A stretch of DNA of 38,172 bases, from the NCBI GenBank assembly GCA_023436225.1, contig JAEZKA010000088.1:1-38172 (forward strand), in the 5' to 3' direction. The notes under the pieces were generated by a model, which was not told where the DNA came from, made no database searches, and worked only from the letters and a program-made list of their open reading frames with translations. This document shows positions 8,558 through 16,145 of this stretch, piece after piece. This DNA is from Bacillota bacterium. GTDB lineage: Bacteria > Bacillota > Clostridia > Lachnospirales > Lachnospiraceae. Made by a program: the position numbers and the translations under genes. How positions within the stretch are numbered: position 1 is the stretch's first letter; every line of letters starts with the position of its first letter.

Positions 8558-9001
8558 ATGAGTAAGGCGGAAATTGCAGTACAGTGTTTTAGTAATGGAT
8601 TCAATTGTTCCCAGGCGGTATTCTCAACCTATTGCGAGCAATTAGGGTTGGATTCGGCGACCGCATTAAAGGTTGCTACTCCCTTTGGTAGCGGTATTGC
8701 AAGGACCGCTCAGACCTGCGGTGCTGTAACCGGGGCCCTGATGTTAATCGGGCTGAAGTACGGTAAATATCTTCCGGAGGATAATGCCTCCAAGGAAAAA
8801 TGCTTTCAGCTTGCCAAGGAATTCACCGACCGTTTTACCGCAATACATGGTTCAGCCATATGTTGTGATTTACTAAAAAGTGACTTAAGCACTCCGGAGG
8901 GCTTACAATACATAAAAGAGAACAGCTTATGGGATAAGTTATGTCCCGTCTTCATCCGTGATGCTGCCAAACTGATTGAAGAGCTTCTCGAACTTGAGTA
9001 A
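8558..9001 (+). CDS. C_GCAxxG_C_C family (putative redox-active) protein
   Basis: The 147-residue protein keeps the cysteine pattern that names this family: Cys17 in FNCSQ, Cys54 in TCGAVTGA (the GCAxxG-like element), a Cys102-Cys103 pair in CCDLL, and Cys129 near the C-terminus. It has no signal peptide or membrane segment, so it should be cytoplasmic. Family members are common in anaerobes and are thought to bind a metal or carry redox cysteines, but no reaction is established. The ATG follows a strong site, aggagg at 8545-8550. The gene is monocistronic, between the divergent tyrS leader and the GH3 gene. Confidence 0.85.
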   Translation: MSKAEIAVQCFSNGFNCSQAVFSTYCEQLGLDSATALKVATPFGSGIARTAQTCGAVTGALMLIGLKYGKYLPEDNASKEKCFQLAKEFTDRFTAIHGSAICCDLLKSDLSTPEGLQYIKENSLWDKLCPVFIRDAAKLIEELLELE

Positions 9002-9094
9002 AAATATAGCGGTTGATTTTACTGTAGTTGTATTTGCTAATCCTGCAATTGCGTATTCCAATATGCAAGGAGTCAATATATAATATATATTACT

Positions 9095-9153
9095 ACGCTG
9101 TACAAAGATTCAAACCACTATTATTAATTTTTGATATAATATCAGTACAGCGT
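9095..9153 (+). promoter_or_regulatory. GH3 promoter region flanked by a 9-bp inverted repeat
   Basis: An extended -10 element, TGA-TATAAT (9132-9140), lies about 65 bp before the GH3 start; no good -35 is seen. The sequence ACGCTGTAC (9095-9103) recurs inverted as GTACAGCGT (9145-9153), the second copy starting five bases after the -10 and so covering the start site. Two inverted half-sites around a promoter with a weak -35 suggest a regulator-controlled promoter. No regulator gene is adjacent. Confidence 0.45.
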
Positions 9154-9206
9154 TTATCATATTATGAGAAGCCAGACCCATTATTACCTAAAAGAGGAGA
9201 TCACAC

Positions 9207-12041
9207 ATGAGGAAATACGATATTAATTGGGATCAATATGCTAGAATATCAAGGCAAGCTGCAGCAGAAGGTGCCGTGCTTTTAAAGAATGATAATCAAG
9301 CATTACCAATAAAGACAAAAGAAACCGTATCCGTATTCGGCAGAATTCAGTTGGATTATTATAAAAGCGGTACCGGTTCCGGAGGGATGGTCAATACAAA
9401 ATATGTGGTAGGAATTCTCGATGCCTTGAAAGCAAATGAGAATATTCTACTAAACAAAGAATTATTATCTGTTTATGAAGATTGGGTCAAGGAAAATCCA
9501 TTTAATCACGGTGAGGGCTGGGCTGGTGAACCCTGGTCACAGGAAGAAATGCCTCTTTCTGATGAGCTTGTTACCAAAGCCGCAGCCATATCCGATATGG
9601 CTCTCGTAATTATTGGCCGTACGGCAGGTGAGGATAAGGATAACTTTGCCGGTAAAGGAAGCTACCTTCTTACTGATTTGGAAGAAGATATGATTAGTAG
9701 GGTATGCAAGGTATTTCAACGTGTCTGCGTCGTTCTGAATGTTGGAAACATTATCGATATGAAATGGGTGGACCAGTATAATCCCGGTGCTGTCCTATAT
9801 ACCTGGCATGGTGGTCAGGAAGGCGGCAACGCTGTGGTAGATGTGCTGACCGGAGTAGTTAATCCCTGCGGTAAGCTGAGTGATACCATTGCGAAGGATA
9901 TCGAAGACTACCCTTCTACCCCATACTTTGGTGATAAAAAACGGAATTACTACACGGAGGACATCTATGTCGGTTATCGCTACTTTGAAACGGTAGCAAG
10001 GGACAAGGTCTTATATCCCTTTGGGTACGGTCTCTCCTATACCACCTTTTCAATCGAAAACACCTCTATTTGCTCCCCGATCGGTCCTTTTATGTCTGAA
10101 CAGTTAGGGGACATCGTATGTGAAGTGAAAATCACAAATACCGGGAATGTAAAAGGAAAGGAAGTAATCCAAGCTTACTCCTCTGCTCCGCAAGGTCTCT
10201 TAGGCAAACCTTCCAGAGAGTTAAAGACCTTTGCAAAAACAGCATTGCTTGCACCGGGAGAGTCTGAAGTCTTCAAGCTAAATATTCCGTTAAGTAGTCT
10301 TTCTTCTTATGATGACAGTGGAATAACCGGTTATAAATCCTGTTATGTACTAGAGGCAGGAACCTATGAAATATATATTGGATCCGATGTCAGAAGTGCA
10401 TGCCTCGCTGGCAGTATTACAATTCCGGAATTGGTTGTCGTACAGCAATTAGACGAGGTTCTGGCACCGAAATTAGAATTCCAACGATTCCATGTAAATG
10501 ATAATCAAGGCACATTAGAAATACGGAAAGAAAAGACTCCACTACGTACCATAAGCCCGCAAAAGCGTATTGAGGAAGGTCGCCCTATGGATATTCCCTA
10601 TACCGGTGACCAAGGATTTAAGCTGGAGGATGTAATCGAGCAAAGAGTCTCCATGGATGCGTTCCTGGCTCAGCTTACCGACGATGACCTAATCCATCTT
10701 TCCAGAGGCGAGGGAATGAGCTCCCCTAAGGTAACACCCGGAACGGCCGGTGCCTTCGGTGGAGTAACGGATCGATTATTAGGCTTTGGAATACCGACAG
10801 GATGCTGTGCGGATGGCCCCTCCGGTATTCGAATGGACTCCGGAGCATATGGCTTTAGTATGCCCAATGGAACCTGTCTTGCCTGCTCCTTTAATACGGA
10901 ATTAGTGAAGGAGTTATATATTATGGAGGGCTTGGAATTAAGAAAAAACCACATCGATACCCTTTTGGGACCTGGGTTAAATATCCACAGAAATCCATTG
11001 AACGGTCGTAACTTTGAATATTTTTCAGAGGATCCAATTCTAGCAGGTAAGATGGCAGCCGCTTGCTTAATTGGAATGCACGAGCATGGTGTTACAGGTA
11101 CCATTAAGCATTTTGCGTGTAATAACCAAGAGTTTCACCGTAAACTTGTGGACAGTGTAATATCAGAACGAGCTCTTCGTGAAATATATCTAAAGGGCTT
11201 CGAAATTGCCATTAAGGAAGGTAATGCATATTCTATCATGACAAGCTACGGCCCAATCAACGGCATCTGGGCCGCAGGAAATTACGATCTGCTAACCACT
11301 GTTCTAAGAAATGAATGGGGCTTTCAGGGTGCTGTCATGACTGACTGGTGGGCTGATATGAATGAGGATGGTGAAGAATCTGCCTCCAACAAGAATACAC
11401 AATATATGGTCAGAGCACAGAATGATTTATATATGGTAGTTGAAAGCTCAGAAAAAAACTCAAACAGTGATTTATTGAAAGAAAGCCTGGAGAACGGGAT
11501 CGTATCCAGGGCAGAGCTTGTACGTAATGCAAAAAACATCTGCTATCTCTGCATGAACTCCCCGGTAATGCAACGTCTCCTAGGAAAACTGAGCAAAGAG
11601 GAAAAAGCATCTGAGGATAACAGCAATGCTGAGGATAAGCTGGATTTTGATCTGGTTTATCAATTGGTAAAAGAACACCTTTGCCTAGACTTAACTGGTC
11701 TGAGTACAGAGAGAGGTGCCTCCAATCTATTTGCTCTTACCTTCGATAAAAAGGGTTATTATGATATTACATTAAAAATGAGATCCTACTCCGGAGACCT
11801 TGCTCAGATCCCGATCACCATATTCCTTGGTGGAATGGTCCATTCTACGATTACCATTAACGGAACGAATGGTGAATGGATTGAAGAAACAAGGGATTTA
11901 GGCTTGATGTATCATCCTAATTGTTACCTAAAGCTATACTTTGCACAGAGCGGTGTGGATATTGGCGAGATTAGGGTAAGCCTTCGGGAAGAGGTGGATA
12001 TAGAGAAACTCGGAGCTCTTCTGGCCGAGTCACAAGATTAG
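9207..12041 (+). CDS. GH3 beta-glucosidase-type glycosidase with permuted domain order
   Basis: The 944-residue protein has the parts of a GH3 enzyme in reversed order. Residues 1-280 are the alpha/beta-sandwich domain normally found second (start SRQAAAEGAVLLKND; YVGYRYFE; PFGYGLSYT). Residues about 300-410 are a fibronectin III-like domain. Residues about 480-800 are the TIM barrel normally found first, with GPGLNIHRNPLNGRNFEYFSED, GTIKHF and VMTDWW. Asp713 in MTDWW is the expected nucleophile. Residues about 810-944 form an extra beta-rich domain resembling a carbohydrate-binding module. No signal peptide is present, so the substrate, probably cello-oligosaccharide or another beta-glucoside, is split inside the cell. 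The ATG follows agaggaga (9193-9200). This permuted order is known from rumen clostridia. Exact specificity cannot be read from sequence. Confidence 0.9.
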   Translation: MRKYDINWDQYARISRQAAAEGAVLLKNDNQALPIKTKETVSVFGRIQLDYYKSGTGSGGMVNTKYVVGILDALKANENILLNKELLSVYEDWVKENPFNHGEGWAGEPWSQEEMPLSDELVTKAAAISDMALVIIGRTAGEDKDNFAGKGSYLLTDLEEDMISRVCKVFQRVCVVLNVGNIIDMKWVDQYNPGAVLYTWHGGQEGGNAVVDVLTGVVNPCGKLSDTIAKDIEDYPSTPYFGDKKRNYYTEDIYVGYRYFETVARDKVLYPFGYGLSYTTFSIENTSICSPIGPFMSEQLGDIVCEVKITNTGNVKGKEVIQAYSSAPQGLLGKPSRELKTFAKTALLAPGESEVFKLNIPLSSLSSYDDSGITGYKSCYVLEAGTYEIYIGSDVRSACLAGSITIPELVVVQQLDEVLAPKLEFQRFHVNDNQGTLEIRKEKTPLRTISPQKRIEEGRPMDIPYTGDQGFKLEDVIEQRVSMDAFLAQLTDDDLIHLSRGEGMSSPKVTPGTAGAFGGVTDRLLGFGIPTGCCADGPSGIRMDSGAYGFSMPNGTCLACSFNTELVKELYIMEGLELRKNHIDTLLGPGLNIHRNPLNGRNFEYFSEDPILAGKMAAACLIGMHEHGVTGTIKHFACNNQEFHRKLVDSVISERALREIYLKGFEIAIKEGNAYSIMTSYGPINGIWAAGNYDLLTTVLRNEWGFQGAVMTDWWADMNEDGEESASNKNTQYMVRAQNDLYMVVESSEKNSNSDLLKESLENGIVSRAELVRNAKNICYLCMNSPVMQRLLGKLSKEEKASEDNSNAEDKLDFDLVYQLVKEHLCLDLTGLSTERGASNLFALTFDKKGYYDITLKMRSYSGDLAQIPITIFLGGMVHSTITINGTNGEWIEETRDLGLMYHPNCYLKLYFAQSGVDIGEIRVSLREEVDIEKLGALLAESQD

Positions 12042-12108
12042 AAAAAACAATTGCCAATGATATTCATTGATTTTGCAACCTTATAGAAGCATATGATAAT
12101 GAGAGAAA

Positions 12109-12141
12109 GGCCACTGCAAACTTGTAAGTTTTGCAGTGGCC
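12109..12141. terminator. Bidirectional terminator between GH3 gene and ABC exporter
   Basis: GGCCACTGCAAA (12109-12120) pairs perfectly with TTTGCAGTGGCC (12130-12141). The plus strand continues TCTTGCTTC and the minus strand TTTCTCTC, so it can serve both convergent units. Confidence 0.8.
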
Positions 12142-12210
12142 TCTTGCTTCGCTTGCATTCTGGTCTCAACACTTAAGGAGCCAAATCCCTCATCAATGGT
12201 TATGGTATCC

Positions 12211-13998
12211 TTACTCAAATTGAGACTGATAAAGCTTATAATAAAAGCCCTTATTCTCCATAAGCTCTTGATGGGTTCCCTGCTCAATAACATTCCCCTG
12301 ATCTACGACTAATATATTATCTGCTCCCTGAATCGTTGATAATCGATGTGCGATAACAAAGCAGGTCTTCTTCTCCATCAGCTTTCTCATTGCCTTCTGT
12401 ATCTTAATCTCCGTTCTGGTATCTACATTCGAGGTCGCTTCATCCAGTATCAGCATCTTAGCGTCTAACAGCATTGCACGAGCAATGGTCAACAGCTGCT
12501 TCTGACCCTTGGAGATATTCATTCCATCTTCATTGATAATGGTATCATAACCATTGGGTAATCGCATAATATAGGAGTGCATTCCGGCCATCTTAGCGGC
12601 TTCAACTACTTCTTCCCTTGTTGCATTTTCTTTACCATATGCTATGTTTTCAAAAATAGTCCCATGAAACAGCCAGGTATCCTGTAATACCATAGCATAA
12701 GACTTACGTAGACTTCCTCTGGTCAGCTCACGTAGCTCCTGCTGATCCACAAAGCTATTACCCTCCCATACATCATAAAACCGCATTAATAGATTTATGA
12801 TGGTAGTCTTACCGGCGCCGGTCGGCCCGACTATCGCTGTCAGACTTCCGGGATGAGCATGCAGGAAGAGTTTCTTAATAATCGGCTTATCCGGCAGGTA
12901 TCCAAAGGTTACCCCTTTCATCTCTACGTCACCGATCACCTCAGCAAGCTCCTTCGCTCCATTTATATCCTTGGTCTCTGGTGCTTCATCCATCAGCTTA
13001 AATACACGCTCAGCAGCGGCCGCCGCTGATTGTAGTTCACTGATGATATTTGCCGCCTCATTAATTGGCCCGGAGAATTTCCTGCTGTACTGTACAAAGG
13101 AAGAGATATTACCAAGGGACATCTGGCCAAACAGATAGAGTATCGCTCCGAATACGGTAATGAGAGATAGTGACAGATTGTTTATAAAATTAACCGTCGG
13201 CCCGGTAATGCTTCCATAATATTCGGAGATATAATAGGCGTCCACCGTCTCTGTATTGAGACGATCAAAACGATCCATGATTGCTTCTTCCGCAGCATAG
13301 GCTTTGATGGTTTTCTGCCCGGATACCATTTCCTCCACGAATCCGTTCATTTCACCAAGCTTAGCAGAACGCCTACGAAATAGGGGGCGAACCTTCTTGG
13401 CCATATACCGCGTATAGAGGATGGATAAGGGTATTGTTATCAGCATGACAAGCACCAGCATCGGTGATATCATAAACATCATAATAAGCGAACCGACCAC
13501 CGTAATGATACTGGCACATACCTGTACTACATCGGTGGAGAGGGAAGTATTCACCGTATCAATATCATAGGAGATACGACTTATGATATCCCCCGCCTGA
13601 TTTCGATCAAAATATCCCACCGGTAGCTCTACCAGCTTAGTAAACACTTCTTCCCTCATCTTCTTGATTATTCTCTGACTGAAACGAATCATGAGTATCG
13701 ATAGCAGATAAGATAAAATCGAGGATACCACATAGAATACAATCATCCAAGAAGCATAATAGAATACCTTCTGAAACATAACGAAGCCTTTGCCGGGTTC
13801 AATTGCATCGATTGCATAGCCGGATAACATAGGCCCGACTAAAGCAAAAAGATTACTCACTACAGTTAGTAAAATTGCTGCACATAGCATCCATTTATTT
13901 AGATATACATACTTCCAAAGACGCCTTATCACATATTTTGTATCCCTGGGTCTGTCTGTTTTTTCACTAACCATAGGCTTGCCTCCGCCTTGCTGCAT
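12211..13998 (-). CDS. Heterodimeric ABC exporter, subunit with the consensus catalytic residues
   Basis: This half-transporter of 595 residues has six membrane segments (about 30-320) and one ATPase domain. Its Walker A is GPTGAGKTT, the Q-loop is VLQDTW, Walker B ends MLILDEATSNVD with the catalytic Glu, and the switch is AHRLST with His. The signature motif is degenerate, ISKGQ instead of LSGGQ. Its partner upstream has the opposite set of changes, so the two should form a heterodimer of the TM287/288, BmrCD or LmrCD type with one working ATP site. I chose ATG 13998, which follows AAAGGAGG, over the GTG at 14016. The gap to the upstream gene is about 140 bp. Substrates are probably drugs, lipids or peptides; this is inferred from the family. 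Confidence 0.92.
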   Translation of the reverse strand: MQQGGGKPMVSEKTDRPRDTKYVIRRLWKYVYLNKWMLCAAILLTVVSNLFALVGPMLSGYAIDAIEPGKGFVMFQKVFYYASWMIVFYVVSSILSYLLSILMIRFSQRIIKKMREEVFTKLVELPVGYFDRNQAGDIISRISYDIDTVNTSLSTDVVQVCASIITVVGSLIMMFMISPMLVLVMLITIPLSILYTRYMAKKVRPLFRRRSAKLGEMNGFVEEMVSGQKTIKAYAAEEAIMDRFDRLNTETVDAYYISEYYGSITGPTVNFINNLSLSLITVFGAILYLFGQMSLGNISSFVQYSRKFSGPINEAANIISELQSAAAAAERVFKLMDEAPETKDINGAKELAEVIGDVEMKGVTFGYLPDKPIIKKLFLHAHPGSLTAIVGPTGAGKTTIINLLMRFYDVWEGNSFVDQQELRELTRGSLRKSYAMVLQDTWLFHGTIFENIAYGKENATREEVVEAAKMAGMHSYIMRLPNGYDTIINEDGMNISKGQKQLLTIARAMLLDAKMLILDEATSNVDTRTEIKIQKAMRKLMEKKTCFVIAHRLSTIQGADNILVVDQGNVIEQGTHQELMENKGFYYKLYQSQFE

Positions 13999-14139
13999 GA
14001 TGGTACCTCCTTTCACATAAACTTTACTTGCCTACCGCTTGCTCCGATGAGCAGCCAGAAGGAAGCTACTTCGTAAATCCCTACCGTAATTCTTCCTAAG
14101 CAAATGATAATTTACTTTGTAAAGATATATTTCTTCATA

Positions 14140-15846
14140 CTAGGACATGAGCTGAGATTGATAGATTTCCATATACACTTCGCAGTGTTCTAAAAGCTCA
14201 TCATGGGTTCCGTAGCCTGCCATCTGCCCCTCCTCCAACACCAGAATATGATCCAGTTTCATGACAGAGCTAATTCTCTGGGCGATCACTATTGTAGTCG
14301 TATCCTTATAATTTTCACGGATTGCCTTGCGAAGAAGGGAGTCTGTCTTATAGTCAAGAGCACTGGAGGAATCATCTAAGATCAGAATATCCGGCCTTCC
14401 GGCCAATGCTCTTGCAACAAGAAGCCGCTGCTTCTGCCCACCACTCAGATTACTCCCCTTAATAGCAAGTCGAAAATCCAACTTTTCCTCAAGCTCATCG
14501 ATAAATGACTCTGCCTGTGCATGCTTTACAGACTCTTTAATTCGAACCGTATCAAGGTCTCTTCCGATACTGATATTCTCATAAACCTTATCAGCAAATA
14601 GAACGTCATTCTGGAAGACTACACCGAATTTCTGGCGAAGCTCTGATTTATCGATACTACGAACATCCCAGCCATCTATCGTAATACTTCCGGAATCCAC
14701 ATCATAGAATCGCATTAACAGGTTAATCAGTGTTGTCTTCCCGGATCCTGTGGAACCGATAATTCCAAGGCTTCCTCCCTTCTCTATCGCGAAATCAATA
14801 TCCATGATACATGGCTCCTTCGTATAGGAAAAGCACACCTTATGAAATGCAATATGTTCCCCGGAAAAATCCGCCCTCTTCTTCTGCTCTGCTACGATCA
14901 GATCCTCCGGAGTATTCAGTACCTCGCCGATACGTGAGGCTGAGGCGATGGCTTTGGAATACACGACAAAGATTCGTTGGATGGCCATCACTGCATGAAG
15001 CATGATCGTAAAATAAGACAGAAATGCAACAATCTTGCCAGGTTCTGATGCCCCACTGTTCACGCGGTAGGCTCCTACGATTACCACTAAGGTTAATCCG
15101 AGATTGAACAGCAGGTTCATGATTGGATTCGTTGATGCCATGGTAGTGCCGGCCTTTTGCTCCTTTGCTGATACCTCTGAATTAATATCCGCAAATCGAT
15201 CTTTCTCATAGTCTTCCTTCGATAACGCTTTAATTACCCGAACACCGGTGATATTTTCTCTGACTACACGTACCATCTGATCAACAGATACCTGTAGGCC
15301 AAGATACAATGGAATCCCTTTCTTCGAGACCAGATACACCACTAGGGCTAGAAAAGGAAGCACTCCGATCAACACCAGTGTGAGAACAGGCTCCAATGTG
15401 CTGGTTATTACAATTCCGCCGATGATGATGATCGGTGCACGAACACCGATTCGCTGCATCATGCCGATCATATTATGTATATTGTAAGTATCTGAGGTCA
15501 TTCGCGATTCCAGAGAGGGGATAGAGAAATAGTCCAGCTGCTTTCCAGAGAGGCTGAGAATTTTAGAAAACAGATCATGTCTCAGCTGCTCCGTGGCATT
15601 ACGCGCAACTTTGGACGCCATTCGGTTGGCTATAATATTGAAGGTTCTGGCACCGATGGATAGGGCAATCATTACTAAGCCCCATAGGAGAATAAGAGAA
15701 ATCTTTTGATAAGGAATAACATCATCAATAATAAAGGCTAATACCCAGGGCAAGCCCAGATCCATAAAGGTTCCAAGGACCTTGATGGTAAAGCCGAATA
15801 GCATTCGAATTGTATATGGTTTAAGATACAACATTACTTTCTTCAA
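14140..15846 (-). CDS. Heterodimeric ABC exporter, subunit with degenerate ATP site
   Basis: This is the first gene of the exporter operon. The protein begins MKKVMLYLKPYTIRM at a TTG codon (15846) placed seven bases after AGGAGG, giving 568 residues. The longer frame to 15975 is ruled out because the promoter lies inside it. Six membrane segments precede an ATPase domain with Walker A GSTGSGKTT and a consensus LSGGQ signature. Walker B ends ILILDD, so Asp492 replaces the catalytic Glu, and Gln523 in IAQRISS replaces the switch His. These are the changes seen in the degenerate partner of heterodimeric exporters such as TM287. Together with the downstream subunit it should export hydrophobic or peptide substrates. 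Confidence 0.92.
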   Translation of the reverse strand: MKKVMLYLKPYTIRMLFGFTIKVLGTFMDLGLPWVLAFIIDDVIPYQKISLILLWGLVMIALSIGARTFNIIANRMASKVARNATEQLRHDLFSKILSLSGKQLDYFSIPSLESRMTSDTYNIHNMIGMMQRIGVRAPIIIIGGIVITSTLEPVLTLVLIGVLPFLALVVYLVSKKGIPLYLGLQVSVDQMVRVVRENITGVRVIKALSKEDYEKDRFADINSEVSAKEQKAGTTMASTNPIMNLLFNLGLTLVVIVGAYRVNSGASEPGKIVAFLSYFTIMLHAVMAIQRIFVVYSKAIASASRIGEVLNTPEDLIVAEQKKRADFSGEHIAFHKVCFSYTKEPCIMDIDFAIEKGGSLGIIGSTGSGKTTLINLLMRFYDVDSGSITIDGWDVRSIDKSELRQKFGVVFQNDVLFADKVYENISIGRDLDTVRIKESVKHAQAESFIDELEEKLDFRLAIKGSNLSGGQKQRLLVARALAGRPDILILDDSSSALDYKTDSLLRKAIRENYKDTTTIVIAQRISSVMKLDHILVLEEGQMAGYGTHDELLEHCEVYMEIYQSQLMS

Positions 15847-15913
15847 AGCAACTTCCTCCTGTAACAGCTTCCGGTCTAGCGAAAATCCTTGTAACCAGAA
15901 ATGCACATCAATT

Positions 15914-15942
15914 ATTCTAGCACTCCCCTCCCCCCTCGTCAA
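15914..15942 (-). promoter_or_regulatory. Promoter of the ABC exporter operon with a G-rich spacer
   Basis: On the minus strand TTGACG (15942-15937) and TAGAAT (15919-15914) are 17 bp apart, with TGC before the -10 making it extended. The spacer is AGGGGGGAGGGGAGTGC, an unusual purine tract in this AT-rich DNA. The start would be near 15907, about 60 nt before the TTG start codon. Confidence 0.75.
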
Positions 15943-16085
15943 CAAAGTAAATTGTGTATTGTAAAATGTTCTCATAGAATACGATACCTTTATTTGGTAC
16001 GTGAGTTAATTCGTAACTAAGTGTATTTTGTTCACTTGCACCAAGTACTATGTTAGACAGCTTTGTATGTGGCCAAAAACTAAGA

Positions 16086-16124
16086 AAGATAACAGTCGGA
16101 TACTTCTACCCCTACTGTTATCTT
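16086..16124 (-). terminator. Terminator of the 1411-residue activase-like gene
   Basis: AAGATAACAGT (16124-16114 on the minus strand) pairs with ACTGTTATCTT (16096-16086), an 11-bp perfect stem. It is followed by TCTTAGTTTTTGG. It lies 22 bp after the stop codon. Confidence 0.75.
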
Positions 16125-16145
16125 CATAGTACCTTCAACATAATA

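Noticed and set aside
9028..9210. A 60-residue plus-strand ORF just before the GH3 gene
   Set aside because: It spans the promoter and inverted half-sites, has no ribosome binding site and is of AT-rich random composition.
12081..12293. A 70-residue minus-strand ORF containing ITIDEGFGSL, like the Walker B of SbcC/SMC ATPases, overlapping the end of the ABC exporter gene
   Set aside because: It starts inside the exporter gene in another frame, has no ribosome binding site, runs through the terminator hairpin and lacks any other ATPase motif. The match is probably chance.
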